Positions 43,127-52,332 of a DNA stretch of 64,000 nt are shown here, piece by piece. A program made the translations under genes and the position numbers. A model generated the notes under the pieces. That model was not told where the DNA came from. It did no database searches and saw only the letters and a list, made by a program, of their open reading frames with translations. Each line of letters begins with the position of its first letter. The first letter of the stretch is position 1. This DNA is from Hibiscus mutabilis (taxonomy: Eukaryota; Streptophyta; Magnoliopsida; Malvales; Malvaceae). Location: positions 25,695,188 to 25,759,187 of the forward strand of contig CM033747.1 of the NCBI GenBank assembly GCA_019671005.1, given 5' to 3'.

Positions 43127-43855
43127 CTAGGATATATTTTGTTGCCATTTTTCTGAGCGCTTTTCTGTCATTGTCGTTTGCCCATTCTGGATACTTTTGA
43201 AGCTTGACATATTGCAGGATGTCATAGTACCATGGATTTCCGTCAATCTCTTCCTGTATATTACAACAATGAGCAGGTTTTTCAAACGTCTGCATCTCAA
43301 TGGGCTTCATTTCTACCCCGGTGTTTGTTTTAAACATGGATGCCAAGGTTGCCAATGCATCTGCCATCTGATTTTCTTCTCGGGGTAGGTAATTGAAGCT
43401 GACCTTTTTGAACTCTTTGACGAGCTCTTGGATCCATTCGTGATATTTGACCAACTTCGGGTCTCTGGTTTCCCACTCCCCGCGCAATTGGTAAATGACT
43501 AGGGACGAATCTCCGAACACTCGAAGTTCCTTAACCTTTCTTTCGATGGCTGAGTTCAGTCCCATGATGTAAGCTTCGTATTCCGCTATATTGTTTGTGC
43601 AGAAGAATTCCAATCTGCTGGTGAAAGGATAATAGACGTCCTCAGGTGAAATTAGCACTGCCCCTATCCCATGTCCGAGGGCGCTGGAGGCTCCATCGAA
43701 GTAAAGTTTCCATGACATATCATCTGAAATCTCTTCTTCGGTTGTAATGCACATCAAGTCTTCGTCTGGGAAACTAAAGTTCAATGCCTCATAGTCATCC
43801 GAAGCACGACTAGCCAGGAAATCTGCTACGGCACTCCCTTTACAGACTTTCGATT
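43127..43855 (-). pseudogene. Second (archaeal-type) RNase H of the Ogre-type element
   Basis: The minus strand reads LYFDGASSALGHGIGAVLIS, NNIAEYEAYIMGLNSAIE, VFGDSSLVIYQLRGEWETRD and EENQMADALATLASM, the D, E, D, D residues of an RNase H. The FDGAS/NIAEYEA/DSxLV pattern is that of the additional archaeal-like RNase H of Tat-lineage Gypsy elements, located between the RT-linked RNase H and integrase. The frame is open from about 43855 (before it, SAVADFLASRASDD) into the zinc-binding region of integrase. This stretch is better preserved than its neighbours. Confidence 0.88.
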
Positions 43856-44300
43856 AACATATACGATGTCGAATTCGGATAAGAGCATCGCCATCGGGCC
43901 ATCCTTCCCGTTAGCGCTGGCGCTCCATTAAGAACTTTAATGGGTCTAGCTTGGATATTAACCGGGTAGTATGGTATAACATGTCTTTGTCTGAGCCGCT
44001 TGGTAGCCCAAACTAGAGCACAACACAGCTTCAGATCTTGGCGGTGTACGTGTTTATAATCATTGAATTTCCTGCTTAGGTAATAGATGGCTTGCTCTTT
44101 TTTTCTTGACTCATCGTGTTGCCCCAAAGACACATCCCATTGAATTCTCTCAGACCGTTAAGTAGAGAATTAGTGGTCGACCAGTCTTCGGTGCGACTAA
44201 AATTGGAGCATTTGTCGGTACCTTTTGATCTTTTCTAGGGCTTTTTGACATTCTTCATCCCATACGCCAGATTATTTTTTCTAAGAAGTCCAAGACCGGG
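43840..44300 (-). pseudogene. RT-linked RNase H of the Ogre-type element
   Basis: Frame 44133-43840 reads MSLGQHDESRKKEQAIYYLS, RKFNDYKHVHRQDLKLCCAL and VWATKRLRQRHVIPYY, the Gypsy RNase H following RT. Junctions on both sides are frameshifted, and the segment upstream (44300-44134) is broken. It would remove RNA from RNA-DNA hybrids during reverse transcription. Confidence 0.78.
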
Positions 44301-45436
44301 TCGCATTGATTGGTTAATTGGGAAATGAAACAAGAGATATAATTCAGCCTCCCGAGAAACCGCGGACTTCTTCTGCGTGCGGGGTGGTGAAAGGTCCTGG
44401 ATGGCTTTCACTTTATCCGGGTCAATCTCAATCCCTCTTACGCTTACTACGAACCCCAAGAGTTTTCCGGAAATAACGGCGAAGGTACACACTTGGCGGA
44501 TTGAGCCTTAGTTGGTACTTCCGTAGTCTTTGGAATAGTTTTCTCAAGTTTTGTAGGTGTTCTTCCTCTGTTCGAGACTTGGCAATCATATCGTCCACGT
44601 ATACTTCTATTTCTTTGTGCATCATGTCATGGAAAAGAGTCACCATTGCTCTTTGGTATGTTGCCCCTGCGTTCTTTAGCCCAAACGGCATCACTTGATA
44701 ACAAAAAGTGCCCCACATGGTTATGAATGTGGTTTTCTCCATGTCGTTAGGATCCATCTTTATCTGGTTGTACCCTGAGAAGCCGTCCATGAAGGAAAAC
44801 CATGAATGTCCTGCGGTGTTGTCAACCAGCGTGTCAATATGTGGCAAAGGGAAGTTGTCTTTAGGGCTAGCTCGATTCAGATCCCTATAATCTACACACA
44901 TACGAACTTTCCCATCTTTCTTTGGTACTGGTACAATGTTTGCAACCCACTCGGGGTATTTGGCTACCTCCAAGAATCCAGCATCAAATTACTTTTTCAC
45001 TTCTTCTCGGATTTTTAGCAACATCTCTGGCCTCATTCTCCGAAGTTTTTGCTGTACTGGTTTGCACTTTGATTTTGTTGGCAATTTGTGCACCACTATG
45101 TCGGTGTTCAATCCCGGCATATCTTGATAAGTCCAGGCGAAGACATCCTTGAATTCCTGAAGTAGGGCTATCAGTTCATGCTTGGTTTTTGAGGAAATTG
45201 TTGTTCCTATTTTTATTTCTTTTCTCTCTTCTTCAGTCCCCAAGTTGACAATTTCTGTTTCTTCTTGGTGGGGCATAATCTGCCTTTCTTCGTCGTCCAC
45301 CATTCTCTTTAACTCTTCCGGGACCTCAATTTCTATTTCATCATATCCTCCCTCAATTTCCTCTGAGACCTCAGGGCATTCGAAATTTATTCCAGGATTG
45401 GATCCGGTATCATTCATATCGTCAATCATGAGCGAC
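44235..45436 (-). pseudogene. Reverse transcriptase of the Ogre-type element
   Basis: After the intron the minus strand reads SLMIDDMNDTGSNPG, an acidic linker, EIVNLGTEEERKEIKIGT, LLQEFKDVFAWTYQDMPGLN and IVVHKLPTKS. A single TAA (44989-44991) sits where Gln is expected before FDAGFLEVAKYPEW. Then come NIVPVPKKDGKVRMCVDYRD, FSFMDGFSGYNQIKMDP, CYQVMPFGLKNAGATYQ and the catalytic YVDDMIAKS, so all RT active-site Asp residues are kept. A frameshift near 44490 breaks the thumb/connection region. Confidence 0.9.
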
Positions 45437-45649
45437 CTGCAATAAATGAGAATGAATTGTATTGGGAAAGAGACAGCTTTACATGAAGGGAATGAATATG
45501 AAGAATGCATGAATGGAATAAATGAGACTTTGGTCATTTTTAAGAAAGTGGGGATATTTTCATTTCAATCAAAAAGTTAACATAGGTGCCCCAAACAAGA
45601 GATCCCCATTGTCTATGGGCAAAAACAAAAGGTTGATTCGGAGCATTAC
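45437..45649 (-). other. Predicted 213-nt intron between protease and RT
   Basis: Minus-strand donor AGA/GTAATG at 45649 and acceptor TTTATTGCAG/G at 45437, preceded by a T-rich tract. Splicing removes the in-frame TAA after FRNRSE and joins GA+G to give FRNRSESLMIDDM in one frame. A spliced intron in this position is known in Ogre elements and controls Gag versus Pol output. Confidence 0.7.
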
Positions 45650-46700
45650 TCTGATCTATTCCTAAAAACTACAGGTAGATCAATGCAGCTCCAGTTATCG
45701 AGTGTTTCCCCGGGATGGCAAGGGCGGATGTTGGTCAACATTTTGCTACCTCGGTCCTTTTCAGCTATCATGTTGATGTACATCCCTTCAAATGATTTAC
45801 TGAGTATTTCCTCCTGGTTAAGTTCATCATTTTTCTTCATTGCCTCTCCAATATCTTGACATGGCTGGTAGAACCCTCCGGAGATGAAAGTGGCTTTCAA
45901 ACTAGGAAAGGACATCGACCTCCACGGAATGTCTTCTCATTTAGATCTGGCTTTTCTTTGCTCCTCCTTTCTCTTATATTCCTTTTTCTTCTGTTGGACA
46001 CTTGGTTGATAACCCAGCCCGAAACGATCCTTCTTGGTTATGATATTCTTGGGTCTCGTGTTTCCTTGTAATTTCTTCCCACCCTTTTTCCTATTTTGGC
46101 TCCTCGGCCCGAGTTTTTGCGACGGTCATCTTAGTACAATTAGATAACCTGGGGTAAGGGATCCGGCTTCCCTCTGAAACGAATGTGGCATTTACTAGTT
46201 CTAATGCTCGGAACGAGCATTCTGCGGCATCTTCATCATTTTGAATGTAGGGGGTGTCTGATGTCACGGAAGCAACAAATTCATGCTCTGCTTCTACGGT
46301 GACCAATTTGCCTTCAACTACAAATTTTAATTTCTGATGCAATGATGATGGGACAACTCCTGCGGAGTGGATCCACGGTCTTCCCAATAAGCAGCTGTAA
46401 GATGGTTTTATGTCCATCACCACAAAATCGATCACATATTCAGTTGGTCCGATCAATAGGGGCACCTCAATTTTCCCCATTGTTCCTTTTTTGCGTACCA
46501 TCAAAGGCTCTTACCGAGTTGTAGCAAGGCTTTAGGTGCGAACCATCTATTGGCAATTTTGCAGGGTTACCATAGGCAAGACATTCAATGCTGAACCGTT
46601 GTCGATCAGTACGCTTGGTAATACATACCCTTTGCAGTGGGTAGTGATGTTAAGGGCTTTGGTAGACCCCATTCCTCCCTCTCGGGATCTCATCATCACT
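45650..46700 (-). pseudogene. Protease and linker of the Ogre-type element
   Basis: On the minus strand the active site reads SVLIDNGSALNVLPMVTL (about 46600), with the DNGS form usual in this lineage. It is followed, after shifts, by DGSHLKPCYNSVRAFDGT, then MGKIEVPLLIGPTEYVIDFV and SCLLGRPWIHSAGVVPSSLH (46504-46091). A linker with FISGGFYQPCQDIGEAMKKN (45915-45650) leads to the intron donor. A TGA at the RARSK/EDIPW junction is one C-to-T step from CGA. Two frameshifts lie in the protease. It would cleave Gag-Pol. Confidence 0.8.
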
Positions 46701-46713
46701 GAATGTGATATGA

Positions 46714-49071
46714 TTATAGGCGGTAATATGCCCTACTATCATGTCCAGTTTGTTCTGAAATGTCCTGGGCACAAAAAGTTTGATTCAGCACTTTCAATAG
46801 CGTCTCCCGATGCTTCTCTGAACTCAAGAGTAATTCCAGCACTGTGATCCTGGCCGGTTGCTTCCGTAGTTGTTCCACTACGCTGTACTCGCTATGTCTC
46901 AAGAACTTTAGAAATTCTTTGGCCTGGGCCTCAGTTACTGGTTCATTTATCTTTTGGGGAGGTTCTTCTCCAAATATCTGCGTAGGGCTAACTGTTGTAT
47001 TCTTCCCCCTATCTTTTTCAGCTGCTCTCAAAGCCTCGGAGGAATAACATCGGCCGCTCCTTGTGAAATGGCCTGCTTCACCAACGTTCACATTGTTCTG
47101 GCTTTGTTGGTCTTCCAGCGTAGACTCTTTTACCTGTTCGTGTTCTGATTTTTCTGGCATGGCCACATTCGCAGCATAATTCCAGGGAATTTGTCGCATA
47201 TCTTTGAATGGGAATGGAGATGGTGCTGAAATGATGATCTTGGGATTTATTTTGCTGGTTTCTCCTCGGGAGACACCTGCATTTCCTGTCCTGGGAGAGA
47301 TGATAAAAGGTCTATCCTTCCCGTATCTAGCTTTGGGGCTATCTGTCATGTGTACGTCTGATCCCTTCCCCATGGGTTCCTCAAAGAATTCAATTTGTTT
47401 TTCATTCATCAACTTCTGCACCAATTTCTTGAATTCTTCACATTCTTGGATATCATGCCCTTCGGTCTGATGGAATTCGCAATACTTTCCACATTCCTTC
47501 TGCCTTATTATCATGCCTTTGTTGATCACATGAGCCATGCATAATTGTTGAAATACCCACCGTAAAGGAGACTTGATTTCTGACACGTCATCATTTATCC
47601 TCCTGGTAAAGCATTCTTCTATGACGTTTACCCCTCTGCTCCCATGATTAGGTAGCGGGTTGTTGGCTACACTCGGCTCTTCAAACTTCAATATCCCAGA
47701 ATCGATTAAATTCTGTACAAGCTTTTTGAAGGCAAGGCAATTCTCAGTGGGATGTCCAGGGGTACCGCCGTGATAGTCGCAATGCGCGCTTGGATTATAC
47801 CAAGGCGGGAAGGGTGGATTGACAGGATTAACGATGTATGGTCGGACCAAGTCTGCTTCATACAACTGGGAATAAAGCTCTGAGTATGAAACAGGTAGGG
47901 GAGTGAAAGTTCTCCTCTCTTTATCCTTTCTGGTGACCCTCTCATCTCTTTGATTTGAATTTTGTGTTTTTCCCACAGGTGCTTGTGGCTGTGAGACTGT
48001 GAAGTTCTTCGGGGCGGTATAGGTGCTGGTGGTGTTTACTTCATTTCTCTTGTTGTACTTTCGAGACCCTTCCCCACCATCAATTCTGCCGCTCTTAATT
48101 GCCAGTTCGAGAGACTCCCCAGTCCTGATCAAGTCGGCGAAACACTGTGTTGTGTTATTAATGAGGCGGTCAAAGAGTGCCCTTTCGGTATTGACAAATA
48201 ATGGCGTGATTTCATGCTCTGGGATAGGTGGCTGGATTTGGGCGGCCACTTCTCTCCACCTCTGGGCATATTGTCGCAGGCTTTCATTGGACTTTTGCCC
48301 CATATTTTCTAACATGATTCTGCTAGGGATCATGTCTGTTACATGTTTGTATTGTTCGGAAAATGCTTTAGACAAATCTTTCCATGTCTTGACATTTGCT
48401 TTGCTTAACTGAGTATACCAACGTAACGCCGCTCCAGTTAGACTATCCTGGAAACAATGGATCAGTAGCTTTTCATCTTTATGGTAAGCCGCCATTTTTC
48501 TACAATACATCGTTATGTGTGCAGAAGGACATGTGGTTCCGTCATATTTATCGAACTCTGGCGTTTTGAATTTTGGTGGCAGGACAAGATCAGACACCAG
48601 ACTTAGGTCACTAGCGTCGTTTCCTGATTCTTCATTTGATTGTAACGCTTTAAATTTTTCTTCCATGAGGCGAAATCTTTCTTCCCATTTTTTCTCTACC
48701 TCATTCCTAATTCTTTCGACCATATTCAGGTCCGACACTTCTTCTTCATAAAGTGCTTCGGTATCAAGGGGTTGAGTCTCAGGAGCCCCTATTTGAAAGC
48801 TGGAAGACATTCTTGCAGGGTCAATATACACCTTCCTAGCCTGGTTTGGTGCAGTTGGTTGAACCTTGTAGTGAGCCGGGGTACCTTCTGGTTCTTGAAC
48901 ATTTTCTCCTTCTACTCGTTTTCCAAGACTTCTTGCCAGTAATGCAGTTATGTCAGAAACTATAGATGTTTGTGACTGCGCAATCTGATCACTAAGGCTT
49001 CTCTGGGCCTCTTCAAGCCTTGTCTCGAGCTCTCTTTGCCCTCTTTCTAGACTGATTATTCTTTCTTCCAT
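46714..49071 (-). CDS. Gag of the Ogre-type element (785 codons, open)
   Basis: A single open frame from ATG 49071. Residues 1-50 are a coiled coil, followed by a linker. Residues about 165-320 are a Retrotrans_gag domain (FDKYDGTTCPSAHITMYCRK, AALRWYTQLSKANVKTWKDL, ESLRQYAQRWREVAAQIQPP). Two Cys/His clusters follow (CDYHGGTPGHPTENC and CEFHQTEGHDIQEC; C-X2-H, then H and C), the zinc-knuckle variants of Tat-lineage gag. The protein would form the particle and bind RNA. Its full openness contrasts with the broken pol, and the C-terminus runs into protease, usually read as one Gag-Pro polyprotein. Confidence 0.85.
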   Translation of the reverse strand: MEERIISLERGQRELETRLEEAQRSLSDQIAQSQTSIVSDITALLARSLGKRVEGENVQEPEGTPAHYKVQPTAPNQARKVYIDPARMSSSFQIGAPETQPLDTEALYEEEVSDLNMVERIRNEVEKKWEERFRLMEEKFKALQSNEESGNDASDLSLVSDLVLPPKFKTPEFDKYDGTTCPSAHITMYCRKMAAYHKDEKLLIHCFQDSLTGAALRWYTQLSKANVKTWKDLSKAFSEQYKHVTDMIPSRIMLENMGQKSNESLRQYAQRWREVAAQIQPPIPEHEITPLFVNTERALFDRLINNTTQCFADLIRTGESLELAIKSGRIDGGEGSRKYNKRNEVNTTSTYTAPKNFTVSQPQAPVGKTQNSNQRDERVTRKDKERRTFTPLPVSYSELYSQLYEADLVRPYIVNPVNPPFPPWYNPSAHCDYHGGTPGHPTENCLAFKKLVQNLIDSGILKFEEPSVANNPLPNHGSRGVNVIEECFTRRINDDVSEIKSPLRWVFQQLCMAHVINKGMIIRQKECGKYCEFHQTEGHDIQECEEFKKLVQKLMNEKQIEFFEEPMGKGSDVHMTDSPKARYGKDRPFIISPRTGNAGVSRGETSKINPKIIISAPSPFPFKDMRQIPWNYAANVAMPEKSEHEQVKESTLEDQQSQNNVNVGEAGHFTRSGRCYSSEALRAAEKDRGKNTTVSPTQIFGEEPPQKINEPVTEAQAKEFLKFLRHSEYSVVEQLRKQPARITVLELLLSSEKHRETLLKVLNQTFCAQDISEQTGHDSRAYYRL

Positions 49072-49355
49072 GAGCTTTCTTTGTAGCCGGGTAAAGTATA
49101 GGTGATGAATGATTGCAGGTTAACACTCTACATACAATGCCACAATATTCATATTGTTAATATGGTTGTAAAAAATAAATGCATGTACAATGATATAGAT
49201 GCAAATGCAAGAATGCATGCAGACAAGGTACTGATTCCGCTGGTAATCACCCTTTTGAATTACTTTCACGAGAATTAAAGGGTCTTGATTACAACAAAAT
49301 TCGTGTTACAAAGTAAAGATCCCTAGTACAAAAGATCTAATTATAACACATAGTC

Positions 49356-50885
49356 CTATAGATAGATTCTAGCTCTATCTCCTAACTTTCCAATTGCCTT
49401 GAGCAGCTTGAGGAACCTAGGAGCTTCTTCCATTCCCGGGGCTATAAAAGGTCGGAGTGTCTCAGCCTCGACAGCTAAATCATTTACGTGTCTGGCGACT
49501 CGCTGTATGTCCACCATTAGATTTGCGTAGTATTGGTCTCTGTCCTGTACCATTCGAGCAGCGTCGCGTAATCTTTTCTGCCAATAGGTGTCCCCTTCGG
49601 CTGCAGCTTCTTCGAACACATTAATTCTTTCCTTGTAATCCTCCACGATTGCTTCGAGGGACCTAATCCGTGCTTGTAACACATCCATTTCGCGTTCTCT
49701 TTCTTGCAGCTCCGCGAAATTATTCCTGCGGCAGTACATTCGAAGTGAGTGTTCGACTTCCGCCATCTTTCCTTTTAATTCATCATTTTGACTTTGGCTT
49801 TGCCCCAATTTTTGAACAGTGTCATCGTACAGTTTCTGCATTTCTAACTGTCTGTTTCGACTACTTATGGATTTTCTTTTCCATACGGCGACACTTTCTC
49901 TCTCATGATGAACAGCCTGTTTTCCTTTGCTGATTTCTTGTCTGAATCTTTCCCTCTCTTGATCAATGGCCTTCTTGGCGGACCGTTTTTCTTCCTCTAT
50001 AGCCAAACTGCAGCTTTCAATCTCTTTCTCGATCGCTCTTTTGTTAATTTCTCGTTCTTCTTCCACCAAACGGATGTCGTTCATTCTTTCTCTTTCCACA
50101 ACTATGAACTGACTCCGGCCGGCCTTTTGTATTTTTGCCTGTAATGGGAGGGTATCTTTTTGATAAAGAGTATTCTTGTCACTCAAATCCGCATTTAATT
50201 TCTTCAGTTGCCTAATGATCCCATCCCGCTCGTCAACTTCTAAGCTTGCTTTATAGAGCTCGCTCTCATGTTGGGTCTGTTGGATGTCCATTTTCTTTTT
50301 AACTTCCTCGAGTTCACTCCTTAAGATATCGGCTTCGGACGGTACCACCCTTGTAAGCTCTTGAGTGACACTTGTTGGTCCTTGATCAGATTCAGGAATC
50401 ACATTATTAACCCTCAAACGTATCCAAAGATCGTAATCTGGGGTAGTCATGTGCTCGGTATCTCCTTCCACCCTGATCTGATAACAATGATCCCAGGCCC
50501 TCATGATGGTCTGAATTTTTCCTTTGAATTCTCCTTTGAAAAGAAATTCAGTTTGGCTTAATCCGGCGGTATTGGGAATGAACTGTCGTGATCCGAACTG
50601 CCGAGACACTAAAAGTGGAGCACAAGCGATCCCTCCATGCAATCCCAACATCATCAGCCAGTTGAAGTCACTACAATCAGATAGAAAATAATTAACTTTA
50701 CCGAGCCATGGGACCCTCCATGCTATGTCTTCATCTTGAATGTTCTCAAGAAACTGGTCCACATTTTTGTTTTCAAATCTTCTCGCCATTCCTTTGCTAA
50801 GTATTCTCGTAAAGGCGAAAAACCTTGGAAGGATATCCCCGGCAGGACCCGCGTCGGCGTCTTCCACATGTGACTCTGGATCCAT
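49356..50885 (-). pseudogene. Extra 5' ORF of the Ogre-type element, distal part with coiled coil
   Basis: The 509-codon frame continues the ORF at 50723-51649 after a single frameshift near 50765. Its first part (NVDQFLENIQDEDIAWRVPW, GSRQFIPNTAGLSQTEFLFK) completes the conserved globular domain. From residue about 185 to 480 it is a long charged coiled coil (LRSELEEVKKKMDIQ, KAIEKEIESCSLAIEEEKRS). Such an ORF before gag is characteristic of Ogre-type elements; its function is unknown. The true protein would span both pieces, about 760 residues. Confidence 0.8.
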
Positions 50886-51649
50886 ACTTGTAATAGCTGT
50901 GCGCAGCCTCGAAAACGTCCTTCTTCATGTTTCCGGCTAGCGTTTAAGGAAATGAAAGTCTCGACCAAGATTGCTGGTACCGGGTTTGCTTTCCGTTTCA
51001 CCCGCTCAAACAAATCCATAATGGCTATGTCAATGTTCCCGAGTACTCTGGGAAAGATCACCAAGCCATATATTCCTAAAGCGAATAAGTCCATTTTCTT
51101 TGCCTCGTCTGGATGTGTCAATATGATGTCTCGAATACTTTCCCATGCAAAGACTGTATTATCTCCTCGGATTTGAAGGAGGCCAATAACCCAATCGTCA
51201 CTCATTCCCGCAAAGGTTTTGAGTTTCGCAGTGTAATTCTGATTCCTTGGAGGCTTCGCGTAGATCCAATCTTCCTGAATATTTTTCTGGTTAAGTAAAG
51301 CAGTGTACTCTTCTACCGTAGGCATCATGTCCTGCCCATTGAAGGTGAAGCAGCAAAAAGCCGGATTCCAGAACTGGACTATAGCTCGGAGTAGGGACTG
51401 GTTAATCCGAACATATAATAGCTGCGCGATGTCGCCATAACTATCACTAAATAAGTCTTGTAGTCTTCGGTCCCATCTTTCCCAAATGCTTTGAAGATCC
51501 CACAAGTCGTTCTGTTGGAGACTCACATAGGTGTATCCAGCTATTACGCGTTCGTTTGGCAGACTGTCCCCTTGGATTTTCTGGCTGACCTCTGACCAAT
51601 GTCTGACTGACAAATTAAGCTCTTCTTTCCTAAGACACCTTTTTTCCAT
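50723..51649 (-). pseudogene. Extra 5' ORF of the Ogre-type element, proximal part
   Basis: I take the start at ATG 51649 (MEKRCLRKEELNLSVRHW) because family members begin so and the 58 codons before it are hydrophobic and unconserved. The domain reads IWERWDRRLQDLFSDSYGDI, IVQFWNPAFCCFTFNGQDMM, PTVEEYTALL and LFALGIYGLVIFPRVLGNID. This plant-specific domain is widespread in Tat/Ogre elements and resembles the plant mobile domain group. Its role is not known. The frame ends at 50723 after the shift; the correct reading continues in the frame of 49356-50885. Confidence 0.8.
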
Positions 51650-51823
51650 GGTGAAAGACTTTCTGATCAGGCAAACCACTTGATCCAGTACCTTTATGCG
51701 ATGCAAATGCAATGATGTATGAGAAAAAGAACAAAAAGCGAAAAGAAAACAAGTCGATGCCGGATAAAATTGATAAATATATAAATAAAATGACAAAATT
51801 AAATGAATAAACACACAAAACAA

Positions 51824-52311
51824 CCCTATTTATCCCGTCTAAAACCTAAGGTTATCCGCATGGCTCTAACAGGTAGGTTTCTATGTTCTCTACATGCAGT
51901 GTTGGTGCTAGGAGGTACCCGAATTGTCCTTGCTGTCCCCTACTAAGGGTAGCAAGGCCCCCGATCATCACCCATTATAGGCTCCTTTCAACCGAGTTCA
52001 ATTCAGGGGGACCCATTCGCTTATGCCCGTACGAAGGAACGATATCCTTACGAAAGCATAAGGTACTCGAGCCCCGAAGGTACTTGCTAGGCCCATACGG
52101 GAGAACGATATCTCCACGAAAGCATTAGCATTTTCCCCCCACTTAAAAAAACGGGTTTATATGCCATATTTTAAATGCGTTAAAATAAACGCGCAATTAT
52201 GACCGAATGTTAATTTAATAGTCACTTTTATCCGGAATTTCCAATATTAGTAAAGCGGTAATTATTTTAAAAGCTTGACTCTCATTTGTTTTTTTTCGAA
52301 AAAACAAAAAT
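51824..52311 (-). promoter_or_regulatory. Leader with two related hairpins
   Basis: Untranslated leader between PBS and the extra ORF. A 66-bp partial duplication carries AAGGA-ACGATA-TCCTT (52034-52049) and GGAGA-ACGATA-TCTCC (52100-52115): same loop, different complementary stems. Possibly packaging or translation control elements (inference). Confidence 0.5.
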
Positions 52312-52330
52312 GTCCCTAGCGGAGTCGCCA
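52312..52330 (-). other. Primer binding site of the Ogre-type element
   Basis: Minus strand TGGCGACTCCGCTAGGGAC, two bases after the 5' LTR. TGGCGACTC.GCT.GGGA is the recurrent primer site of Tat/Ogre elements in many plants and differs from the tRNA-iMet sites of the other elements here. Confidence 0.8.
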
Positions 52331-52332
52331 TC

